From: Pictodentalium vernedei
Lineage: Eukaryota > Mollusca > Scaphopoda > Dentaliida > Dentaliidae
Reading direction: 5' to 3'
DNA length: 64,000 nucleotides
Assembly (NCBI GenBank): GCA_031216915.1
Contig: CM062292.1
Span: forward strand, 2,972,457 to 3,036,456
In this document: piece by piece, positions 55,001 through 64,000 of the stretch
Numbering within the stretch: position 1 is the stretch's first letter
How the letters are laid out: each line of letters starts with the position of its first letter
The notes under the pieces: generated by a model
Told to the model about the DNA's origin: nothing
Database searches by the model: none
Seen by the model: only the letters and a program-made list of their open reading frames with translations
Position numbers and translations under genes: made by a program

Positions 55001-55435
55001 CTCAAGTATATGAGGACCGCTAATATTATGGAAAACGCCTAATGAATCCCAAGTATATGAAGACCGCTAATATTACTTGAAACGTTAATCATCTCTGAGT
55101 ATATGAGGATGGTTAATGTTATGGAGGTCTTCTACCTATTCTTGAGAATACGATGATCGTAAATATTATGGACAAATTCTAATCATTTCCGAAAGTATTC
55201 TAGGACAGCGAATTATAAACACGCAGAATCATTCCAGATAATATTCTGGAAAACGTCTAAATATTCCCGAGGTTACGAGGACTACTAATATTCTAAAAAG
55301 CTTCTAATTACCCCAAAGAACTGCTAATATTATGGAAAACTTCTAAATATTCCCGAGGTTACGAGGACTACTAATAATCTGAAAAGCTTCTAATTACCCC
55401 AAAGAACTGCTAATATTATGGAAAACTTCTAAATA
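49010..55435 (+). repeat. 47-bp satellite, main array with two subfamilies
   Basis: Period 47 bp. Left fringe to about 49560 is degenerate. Subfamily A (about 49560-53300) has AAAACTTGTAATGAACCCCG and GGTATACAAGGACCGCTAAC. Subfamily B (about 53330-55075) has AACGTCTAATGAATCCCAAG and TATATGAAGACCGCTAATAT and is much more uniform. From 55080 to 55435 units decay again. Subfamily A includes occasional 10-base insertions (TTTAATTATT). About 135 units in all. No coding capacity. Confidence 0.95.
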
Positions 55436-55931
55436 TCAATGATTTAGACAGATTTTACGAGTCGTCGCTACCTCCCACAGAACAGTTTCATTCGCAACTC
55501 TACGATGCACACATTTCGGGTGCGGATTACGTGTGTCTTCGAAAAGTGCGGAGACTATTCGCCATCAAATGGATGAGAGATTACCGCAATGTGTATCTTA
55601 AGGTGAACGTCCGTCTCTTGGTAGACGTGTTTGAAAACTTCAGAGACGTGTGTTCGATGAATTACGATCTATTTCCTCGCGTGGTACTTCACGACAACCC
55701 CCCCCCCCCCCCCACCCTCCCCGCTGGACCGGCCGAAGTGAGACTGAATTGTTGTCGAACGTCAACATGCTTCTTATGTTCGAAAAGGGTGTCACAAGTA
55801 GCATATCTGCCGTGTCAAAAAGAATCGGAAAAGAGAACAATAATTATCTGGGACATTTTGACCCGGGAAAGCTGAGAACATATATCACATTATGTAGATA
55901 CGAGTATTGTAAGATTGAGTATTCGGGCTAA
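55432..55931 (+). pseudogene. Protein-primed DNA polymerase B fragment, Polinton/Maverick type
   Basis: The frame just after the satellite reads NDLDRFYESSLPP, then LYDAHISGADYVC, then MRDYRNVYLKVNVRLLVDVF and ENFRDVCSMNYDL. This is the exonuclease-domain end of the DNA_pol_B_2 family found in Polintons and related viruses. A C tract at about 55698-55713 shifts the frame, and homology resumes in another frame as NMLLMFEKGVTSSISAVSKR and NNNYLGHFDPGK. In family members the third exonuclease motif has Asp where this copy has Asn (YLKVN), so exonuclease activity would be lost. It is cut off shortly before the hAT-like element. A small decayed remnant. Confidence 0.75.
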
Positions 55932-56021
55932 AAAAAAACTGAGCACGAAATTTAGGTAATTTCTAGCGATTTTAGAAACTTATTTGCTCGAGAAATCACT
56001 TAAGTCGAATACGAGCTCACT

Positions 56022-56440
56022 CAGTGGCGGCGCTACGGGGGGGGGGGGGGGGGGCATGGGGGGATTCCTCCGCCCCCAAACGAAGGCTTTGCCCCCCCCC
56101 CCCCCAGTTGCCCCCCCCCCCCCCAACCATCTCGCATGCATTTCCATCCTCCCTCACAAACAAACACATTCAGTCACTCTCTCTCACACACACACACACA
56201 CCCCTCTCTTCTTTTATTATTCCCAATAATTTCCCATACACACTTAGCCCAAAGCCTCAGGCTAGCTGATAAACACATCCAGGCAGTAGAGATTTAAAGA
56301 CTCGGATGCAGATACTTATAAGTTATAATTAAGTTATGAGCCAACAAAGGCATGTTTATCCATATCCCTTGTCTAAAAAAATCATGGATTTCGCATTATG
56401 ACAGACGGGCATTATCTCCCTTGCACTGTTCAATTATTTG

Positions 56441-56489
<49 letters not shown>

Positions 56490-56774
56490 GCACAGACCCA
56501 CCAGACGCGGATCCAGGATTTTTTGGAAGGAGGACCGCTAATTACCATTACATTTAATCGAAACTTGGACCCAAAGTCCGTAATATAATTTTTTGGTTTG
56601 GTACGTCCACAGGACGTACCAAACCAAAAAGTATATTATGGACTTTGGGTCCAAATTTGGACTACCTCATAACAAAGTAATGATATGATCCTTCACGTAT
56701 TTGCCACCCTTCATGGGAGTCTGTCCCCCTAGTTGCCCCCCCCCCCCACAAAAAAATTTCTGGCGCCGCCACTG
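56022..56774 (+). mobile_element. hAT-like non-autonomous element, complete (753 bp)
   Basis: Terminal inverted repeats CAGTGGCGGCGC and GCGCCGCCACTG. A perfect 8-bp target duplication AGCTCACT lies at 56014-56021 and 56775-56782, the length typical of hAT transposons. It contains long G and C tracts, a CA/CT-rich stretch, a (CT)n tract (about 56444-56487) and, at about 56566-56655, a strong palindrome (arms about 40 bp around ACAGG). No transposase frame, so it depends on one elsewhere. Confidence 0.88.
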
Positions 56775-56782
56775 AGCTCACT

Positions 56783-58389
56783 TTAGATTTTTCGCAAAAT
56801 GATCTCGAATAGCTCGAGACGACGCGCAACTTTTTCAAGTCGAATGAAAATTAAATCACCGAGAAAGGACTGCGAGGTTCTCTCCCATCTTCGCGATCGA
56901 ATCTCTGAGATGGGGCGATATAAAAATCTTAGAAAATCTCTGAAATCGTCTCTCTCGGCCTTAACCCTCTTTTGGAGACGACGCCAGATTTCAGAGAGAA
57001 AAGACGGAGAGAGATGAAATCCTAAGTCGATGACATATGTTTTTACAAAAATGGACTTTTGAGTCGAAACGGAGCGTGCCGTCTCCAAAAACACTGGCAC
57101 CACTTTGACGAGAAATCTAAAGCGGGTGCTGAGAACGTTACACTCGTCAAAATGCGAGTCATGTATTTTCTGTTGGTTTCTTAAGTGTCTCTTCGATGGA
57201 TTTCAACCATTCGGTGGAGGTGTCTCGGATGGGGAGAATCCATTGGTGAAAACATGTATTTTTTTGTCGGTTTTTAATGGTCTTCAACGGATGTGGTCGA
57301 TTCATCACAGATCTCTCGGATAAGAGAGATTTTCAATTGCGTGACAATTTTAATCAGTCTGAGAAATATGTTATATGTTGGGTTTTTGAAATAAAAATAT
57401 GTATTATTAAAATAGAAAAAAATGAATAAATAAAATTAAAATAAAAAGTAAAAAACTTACATATCAAGCATGTCTTTTTTAAAGACCAGTCATCCCAAGG
57501 AGAAAGCGGAGAATATGAAATGAGATCTTCGGTGTGAGAAGTTTCTAGGAGATATCTTCTAAAGGGCTTGTGCCCATCTCGAGGATTAAAATATTCCTAG
57601 ACTGATGACCAAAAGATGCCAGGGTTGCATGTCAGAGGGATTTATCAAAGCACACGCCTGTTATACCGCGGAACATAAAGACACCATAGTCCTGTGTTTC
57701 GTTTTGGTGCTCGAGAAGCTTGACGAGATTGAACTGATAGAGCGATGAATGTAAATGATCGAGCGTCGAGGGGAACCGAAGCCCTTGAAGTTGAAATTGA
57801 GGAATTTCGTAAAATGCCAAGAAATCTCACTAAAAACGTTGGAGGAAGTATTTTTCCTTATTACACGATAGAGAAAAGCCCACTCAGATCCTTTGAAGGG
57901 AGAGAAAATGATTAAATTAAAATGGGACAAAAAATATATATTATTTAAAAAAAATGAATAGATTTATAGACGAAATAAAAGAAAAAAAAAACGAAAAGGA
58001 GAAGAGCCTCACGAATTTCTCACATATGTGTTTTACAGAACGTTTGCCCATCTCGTGTAACAAAAAAACATTCATAGAGCATTGGAGGAGAGATGTTGTG
58101 GTTACAGGTTCTGATGGTACTATAGTCCCTTCTGACAAGACACGTAATACGAAGACGCAATCATTATGTGTTTTATTCCAGCATTAAATGTGGTCAGCAA
58201 GTACTACGTGAAAGGAAAATGAATAGAGACGGTTTTGCTTATCAGAGAGCCGAGAACCACTGAATTAGAATGTCGGACTTTTCGATTACAAGCGAGTCAT
58301 CTCATGACCGAATGTCGAAAGAGTGTCTTGAAATTATTGTTGAGATCAGAAGCGTGTGCGTTTATGTGACATCTAAATTTATTAAAGAG
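56783..58389. other. Unassigned spacer
   Basis: No gene recognised. Overlapping frames of 60-106 aa occur on both strands (56783-57103 minus, 57661-57930 minus) without known domains. AGA/TCT-rich words repeat loosely. It could be further remains of the element carrying the polymerase fragment, but I see no diagnostic motif. Confidence 0.4.
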
Positions 58390-58639
58390 TTAACACTTTA
58401 CCCAACGAATCGGCCGCATCCGCCCGCGTAATATGCAAATTCAGCAGTTGAAAAAATATTATTTTTCAAAAAATTTCAACAAAACCATATCATGTGACCC
58501 CTCGTTGGAACGAGCTCGTCGAGCTCGTTCCAACGAGGGGTCACATGATATGGTTTTGTTGAAATTTTTTGAAAACTTTGAAAAAATGATATTTAAAATT
58601 ATAAAATTTTGATATCGTCTGCGTTGGGTAAAGGGTTAA
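58390..58639. mobile_element. piggyBac-like palindromic MITE (copy 3)
   Basis: TTAA at 58390-58393 and 58636-58639; termini CACTTTACCCAACG and CGTTGGGTAAAGGG. The arms and core closely match copy 1 at 19.8 kb (CATATCATGTGACCCCTCG and the central CGAGCTCGTCGAGCTCG). Inner palindrome centred at about 58519. Confidence 0.82.
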
Positions 58640-58714
58640 ACAAAGCATTTTTAAAAAACTAGAAATTCTTAATTTAAAAAAAAATAGATTATACAAAATA
58701 TATTAAATTACAAG

Positions 58715-59090
58715 GTTTTTCTAATCCAATTAGAAACGACAGAGACCAGAATGGCGGTGGTATTGCCGTATACTTTGATCAGAGTCTTTTGTATCTTCGC
58801 AAAACTGAGCTGCAATGTGACGTGTCCATTATGTGCTTTGAAGTCATTGCAAAATCGAAAACAGTTTTTATGTTGCCGTCTTGTGCAGATCTACAGATCG
58901 ATACAATATGCACCGTCAAATTACTGAGACTAGTTAGATAGTATTGTAGAAAAGCATCTTGATACTGTTAGGCGACTCTAATTTGGACCTTCCACAACCA
59001 ACTATGTCTATATCGCAATATCATGATGGAATATTTGAGAAAAAAATAAACAAACATCTTTCAAAAACTGTGTAAACATATTTTACCAAG
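58715..59090 (+). pseudogene. LINE endonuclease-domain fragment
   Basis: The translated plus strand gives RNDRDQNGGGIAVYFDQSLL (about 58729-58788), the GGG-[IV]-A-[IV]-Y block of APE-type LINE endonucleases. A shifted frame gives ILILLGDSNLDLPQP (about 58956-59000), the GD-x-N active-site block. No other part of the element is adjacent. Frameshifted and short, hence dead. Confidence 0.72.
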
Positions 59091-59640
59091 ACTTCGCAAA
59101 AATGAGCGGTGATAAATTATTCGGCCCGGAATTTATTACCCCGGAATTTGGATCGAGTGCCGTCAAAAACTACGTTGACGACAGTAACTTCATAATACTG
59201 GTGATAAGATGGAAGGTATGTCAGACATGGGAGGTGACCAAATCACCAATGTACGGGATTTCACACGTATTACGGATGCCTGTACTCTGACTTTAGTCGT
59301 GGAAAAAATAAAATACTCAAGACAATGATAATGATATGGGCCGAACAGAGCAGTACCTTAGATTCCGGTAAATTAGAATAATTCTTCGAAACCTGTGGAA
59401 ATAGACCTCTGCACGGCGAAAATTGATATCCCATGCAGATCGGGGGAGAAATCATTTGAATGAGTTTGACATCTACCTACATAAGGAACAAGAAAATCGT
59501 CAGTATCATAATGAATGGTGCAAACAAACTACAGTACATGGAGAGTGTATTATCACTAAATCACCCGCAGAGTGGAGATTCCACCCAAGCAATAATTGCA
59601 AATTTGCTGCAAAGCATAACTAGCACAAGCAAAGTTTCAG
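59091..59640 (+). other. Spacer with a small unknown frame
   Basis: A 62-codon ATG frame at 59102-59290 (MSGDKLFGPEFITPEFGSSA) follows the LINE remnant. I do not recognise it and cannot show it is a gene. The rest holds no feature I can name. Confidence 0.3.
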
Positions 59641-59945
59641 CCACATAAGCACATATTGTGTCACATTGCGCCTTTTCACATAAGCACATATGACAAAAAG
59701 GGATTCTCCAGTAGGTATCCTCGATAGGTATCCTCGAATAATACAAAACCAGGCCAAAGGTATCCTCAGATACCCGTATGTGCCTATGTGATAGGGCACA
59801 TTGTGTCACATTGTGCCTTTTCACATAAGCACATATCGGCACATAAAGCATGTGCCTTTGTGCTAGGGCACACTGTGTCACATTGTGCTTTTTCACATAA
59901 GCACATATGACAAAAAGGGATTCCATAGCCACAGGTGTTTTCAAA
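59640..59945 (+). repeat. Irregular repeat of CACATAAGCACATATGACAA-type units
   Basis: The words TGTCACATTGTGCCTTTTCA and CATAAGCACATATGACAAAA recur three times, with a duplicated GGTATCCTCGA segment between them. Period is irregular. Overlapping minus-strand frames with CEKAQCDT repeats are by-products. Confidence 0.75.
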
Positions 59946-60694
59946 AAGGGGTGCTAAAATTAGGGTGCCTGGGGATATTGCCATTGGATATAGGCTTTTA
60001 TTATGCAGAAGGGAGATAACTCTGCATACAGATTATGAGAAATTAAGCAATCTGGTTGGTTATAAACGATCTAGATATATGAAACAACAAGAGTACTTGG
60101 AATAGGGTCAGAACTAACAAGAATAGACCAGAAATTGCTAAATATAGTAATAATAAGCAAAACTGTTCCAACTAATAGGCTCTTCTACGCTACTGGAATA
60201 TACTCCAGAACAAAGGAACATGGCTAGGTAGACATAAACTATTACATATATAGATAGAAGCAGAGAATTCTGAAAGAATTCGAAATAGTAAAAGTTGGGT
60301 GGATTTTGGTGATTTGGAAGGATTGTCGGGTTGTTTGTGGTAATTAGATTTACTCCGATTCAATCGAACATACCCTCTGAACATACCCCTGTCCTATTGT
60401 AGGCCTTAGGTAAGATAGCAATCACGTGATACCATAGAAACCAAGATGGCGGCCTCCAGTATACAAAATGGACGGCGGAAACACGTATCACCTTAACAAC
60501 ACGCGCCGCGCATGCGCACTAACAACACGTATCACTATGGAGATGATGTCACAACATGGCCGCTCAAGCGGGTTACCATGACAACACAACATGGCGCCAC
60601 TACGTCACAAGACATTACGACACTTCCGAGGCCCGGCACCGAGGTCCGGCCAATAACCCCTGAAAACCACATTACATACTCCTCACGTCAGATT
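59946..60694. other. Unassigned spacer
   Basis: No gene recognised. A GC-richer stretch at about 60440-60650 contains words such as AAGATGGCGGCC and CATGGCGCC, seen also in promoter-like or mobile sequences, but nothing decides its nature. Confidence 0.4.
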
Positions 60695-60812
60695 CTGTTG
60701 GTTATCAATAGAAAGTGCAAGCAATGTTTTAACCAGGAGATCCATTGGCTGAATCATTGCTTGTTCACAGGACATATGTACAGAGTTTGATAACTTTACT
60801 ATCGCCATTGCA
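60695..60812 (+). repeat. Dispersed repeat copy (GGCACCCAAAGCA family, partial)
   Basis: Contains AAGCAATGTTTTAACCAGGA, CATTGGCTGAATCATTGCTT and ACATATGTACAGAGTTTGAT, aligned with the copies at 12.8, 41.6 and 47.5 kb but lacking their left end. Confidence 0.55.
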
Positions 60813-61318
60813 CACAGATCAACAAGCAGAGTTATGTGTTATTTACAGTCATGACAGTACTGCTAGTTTTTTATTACACGCCTGTTCTTCGAAATCCCCA
60901 TCTACACCAGCCACTACTACGGAATGCTAAGCAATGGAATCAATCTCTCAGTGATTACCCTCCCAAAGATTAACCGGGCTCGACTTTTCTTAACTTCGCT
61001 GATCTAACGAGAACCAGTGTCCCTTCTCCAATGCGTGCGTCTCATTTCGCCAGTGCGACTATACAATATCGAAAAGATATGTACTTACCACTAGCTTCCG
61101 TACTTTGGGAGATAGTGAAACCGAATTGTTGCTCCCAGCTTGCCGTGCTTGTTAACTTGAACGTATCTTGCGTTGTGATTTTACCCGTCATTCCTTCCAC
61201 ATATTCGTTACCGCAACCATCGTTCACTATAATCCTACTCAACATCTTGCTGTCAGTGATTACTTCAGTTTTCTTCTTGTCGTACTGAGGATCGTATTTG
61301 GTAAGGATGGTCTCGACT
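60813..61318. other. Unassigned spacer
   Basis: No gene recognised; frames of 61-85 aa only. Confidence 0.4.
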
Positions 61319-62045
61319 ATATAGAACCTGAAAAACAGAATGTTTCATCAGCACCTTATCTCAGCCGACCATATAGAACCTGAAAAACAGAATGTGTCAT
61401 CAACACCTTATCCCAGCCTACCATATAGAACCTGAAAACCAGAATGTGTCATCAGCACCTTATCCCAGCCGACCGTATAGAACCTGAAAAACAGAATGTG
61501 TCATCAGTACCTTATCTCAGCCTACCATATAGAACCTGAAAAACAGAAAGTGTCATCATCACCTTATCTCCGCCGACCGTATAGAACCTGAAAAACAGAA
61601 TGTGTCATCAGTACCTTATCTCAGCCTACCATATAGAACCTGAAAAACAGAATGTGTCATCAGCACCTTATCTCAACCGACCATATAGAACCTGAAAAAC
61701 AGAATGTGTCATCATCACCTTATCTCAACCGACCATATAGAACCTGAAAACAAAATGTGTCATCAGTACCTTATCTCAACCGACCATATAGAACCTGAAA
61801 ACAGAATGTGTCATCAGTACCTTATCTCAACCGACCATATAGAACCTGAAAACAAAATGTGTCATCAGTACCTTATCTCAACCGACCATATAGAACCTGA
61901 AAACAGAATGTGTCATCATCACCTTATCTCAACCGACCATATAGAACCTGAAAAACAGAATGTGTCATCAGTACCTTATTTCAATCGACCATATAGAACC
62001 TGAAAACAGAATGTGTCATCAGTACCTTATCTCAGCCTACCACAA
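61319..62045 (+). repeat. 52-bp tandem repeat, about 14 copies
   Basis: Units read ATAGAACCTGAAAAACAGAA, TGTGTCATCAGCACCTTATC, TCAGCCGACCAT. The period is 52 or 51 bp depending on one A in the A run. Repeating ISTDHIEPE frames are by-products. Confidence 0.93.
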
Positions 62046-62454
62046 CGTAATTTGCAATCAGCCAGTATATATTTGTTTATTTACGGGAGTGTTTAAGGCC
62101 ACTTTCAGCCAGCATATATTTCTTTATTTACGGGAGTGTTTAAATTTCAGGATTTGTTTCTCTCTCATGATCAATGAATGATGTCAGATATAGCTATTTG
62201 TTTATACCAAAAAACCATCGAGAAAACTAAAAAGACCTTGGTGTCAAGACATCTGGTGTGTGGGGATGGCAGGTAGACAGTCTCTCTGGCTGTGCTATTT
62301 CCATGCAGTGTACACATACCTTGTTATTTGTTAATTGATTTTGTATTTGTGTATGCTGCAAAATAAAGTTTTATTTTATGCTAGCTTGTGAATTATCGCA
62401 AATTATCTAAAGGACATTTCTCGATATCTATCGGCTCGATAGATATCGATAAAT

Positions 62455-62975
62455 ATTTCTCAGTAGCTTCCTAAATGACGTCACGCTACGCCGCATCACG
62501 TCGCCTTGAAGGAACGACCAGGTGATCTTTGTTATTGTTTTGAAAGGTACTCATTTGGGATCGAATATTGTGCAATAAAATGTCTCATAGCATATGATAA
62601 AAAGAAAATCTACTCTATTTTAGTCAGTATCTGCAATTATCTCATGAGTGTGTACCTGAAAGTTTTATTTTTCACGCGCGCTTGCGCGAGTGAAAAATAA
62701 TACGTTTAGGTCCACACGGTGATTTTTTTCCAGTACCTTCCTAAATGACGTTACGCTTCGGCGCATGACGTCGCCTTGAACATCGCCCTGAATGAACGAT
62801 CAGCTGATCTTTGTTATTTTTTTCAAACATAACTGTTTGCAGTGAAATTGGGCAGAATATTGCACAGGAAAATGTCAAGTAGTATATAATAAAAAGGAAA
62901 TCTACACTTTTTTAGTGAATATCGGGAATTATCTCATTCGTACTCATGAGATAATTCCCGATATTCACAAAAATA
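62455..62975. repeat. Diverged tandem duplication with terminal palindromes
   Basis: Two related units (about 62455-62650 and 62730-62940) share CTTCCTAAATGACGT, GACGTCGCCTTGAA and TGATCTTTGTTATT. A hairpin TTTTTCACGCGCGCTTGCGCGAGTG-type lies at about 62667-62698 and a 21-bp perfect inverted repeat (62916-62936 and 62947-62967) closes the second unit. Confidence 0.7.
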
Positions 62976-63619
62976 GCATAGATATCCTCTATTTATTCAT
63001 TCAAACGGATAAATATAAGAGAACTGTTCCGAATACTCCACTTGGCAATATCTGCACGATATCTGTACCGATACATACTGGAAGTCAACTTTAGATAGCG
63101 AGCCTAGCTTCAGATACCATACAACAAAGCACGCCCAACGCCGAGGTTTTTGTCACTTTAAGGAGATTGTGTCGAGACTATGTGTTACTTAATTTCAACT
63201 TTATACAGTGTAATTTCATTTTAATGTTTTCCGAGACTCGGTGGGGTTTAATGTGTTAATACTGAATATATTATATCAATGTGAATACGAATGTGATGTC
63301 AAATAAATTCAGTTATTCCTTTAGCCGAATCTTTCAGTGAGCCTAAAATGGGGCTAAAACTAAAAGATTAAGATAGAACGTAAAACTCGTATCGCCGATA
63401 AAAGTTAAAAAAAACACTTTTTTGGACGACGTATTGTGATTCGGTTCGAAATTCGGTTCAAAATTCGATTCGAAATTCGATTCGATCAAACTCGGCAATT
63501 CGCAGGTCCCTAAATTTGATTCGATCAAACTCGGCAATTCTCAGGTCCCTGTGTGTGAAGTTTCAAAGCTTAGTCATTTATAACTATGGACGCCTGTTGG
63601 TAATAAAATTAAACATTTT
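62976..63619. other. Unassigned spacer with short direct repeats
   Basis: No gene recognised. Near 63435-63551, TTCGATTCGAAATTCG and AAACTCGGCAATTC words are repeated two to four times. Confidence 0.45.
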
Positions 63620-63812
63620 TACCATTTGAACCTTGATGGTATCTCCCAGGTCAGTGTTTTTTTCAAGGATCGATGTTGGGTCCCCTACTGTACACTGTCT
63701 ATGTCTTACCTCTCGGTGACATTATCCGAAGCCATGGCCTTAACTTTCATTTTTACGCAGATGACACACAGCTGAATATTAGTTTTACTCACGCCTTTGA
63801 GTCTGAAGCCTG
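63620..63812 (+). pseudogene. CR1/L2-like LINE reverse transcriptase fragment
   Basis: The frame gives [20 protein letters not shown], then [18 protein letters not shown], the conserved RT blocks around the catalytic YADD (about 63748-63759) as in CR1/L2 LINEs. It stops at SEACSQW where a CAGTGGCGGCGC terminus begins, so a hAT-like insertion cuts it. The upstream part is not recognisable. Confidence 0.85.
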
Positions 63813-63816
63813 CAGT

Positions 63817-64000
63817 CAGTGGCGGCGCCAGAAATTTTTTTGTGGGGGGGGGGGGGGGGGGGGGGGGGGGCAACTGGGGGACAGACTCCCAAGAAGGGGG
63901 CAAATACGTAAAGGATCATATCATTACTTTGTTATGAGGTAGTCCAAACTTGGACCCAAAGTCCGTAATATACTTTTTTGGTTTGGTACGTCCTGTGGAC
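63817..64000 (+). mobile_element. hAT-like non-autonomous element, 5' part, runs off the window
   Basis: Starts CAGTGGCGGCGCCAG, then a G tract of about 26 bases, then ACAGACTCCCA, ATCATATCATTACTTTGTTA and the left arm of the TTGGACCCAAAGTCCGTAAT palindrome. It matches the right end of 56022-56774 in inverse orientation. Confidence 0.85.

Noticed and set aside
55640-55840. Glycine-rich minus-strand frame at the polymerase fragment
   Set aside because: It is the shadow of a C tract and of the polymerase coding sequence on the other strand.
56783-57103. 106-aa minus-strand frame near the polymerase remnant as a Polinton gene
   Set aside because: Arg/Ser-rich and without any motif of Polinton capsid, protease, ATPase or integrase proteins.

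Overview
The window is repeat-dense animal nuclear DNA. No host gene was recognised. The mix of elements (tRNA-derived SINEs, CR1/L2-like LINE pieces, a DIRS tyrosine-recombinase retroelement, a Polinton/Maverick-type polymerase remnant, hAT-like and piggyBac-like non-autonomous transposons, and an LTR element with a baculovirus-F-like envelope) together with many 36-71 bp satellites fits a marine invertebrate, perhaps a mollusc or other lophotrochozoan. That placement is inference, not proof.

The centrepiece is a 16.9 kb LTR retroelement on the minus strand (23001..39859). It has two 1161-bp LTRs that differ at only about seven positions and a 6-bp target duplication. Read 5' to 3' on the minus strand it holds: 5' LTR, candidate primer-binding site, an unexplained leader frame, a splice donor, gag with a coiled coil and two zinc knuckles, pol with a third zinc knuckle, an ADP-ribose macro domain, aspartic protease, reverse transcriptase, RNase H and integrase, then a furin-cleaved F-type envelope gene, a novel 458-aa gene, two paralogous RING-like zinc-finger genes, a candidate polypurine tract and the 3' LTR. 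It looks like a complex endogenous retrovirus of the Ty3/Gypsy type with a viral-style macro domain and ubiquitin-ligase-like accessory genes. A single in-frame TGA interrupts pol; the other large frames are intact.

This element sits inside a 53-bp minisatellite, which is itself a tandem expansion of the RNase H coding segment of an older, broken DIRS element (gag/RT/RH on the left at about 20.06-22.6 kb, RNase H end and tyrosine recombinase on the right at about 39.9-41.1 kb).

Left part (1-20 kb): a SINE, a 36-bp tandem array, a large 66-bp satellite interrupted by a 71-bp satellite block, a third repeat carrying a second SINE, a 41-bp array, a third SINE, a GA microsatellite, a LINE 3' fragment and a second, larger 71-bp array. 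Right part (41-64 kb): several palindromic foldback elements, a 7-kb 47-bp satellite, hAT-like elements with an internal hairpin, a Polinton-like DNA polymerase B remnant, LINE fragments and a 52-bp array. Palindromic elements with TTAA targets recur at 19.8, 43.5 and 58.4 kb and share one central core.
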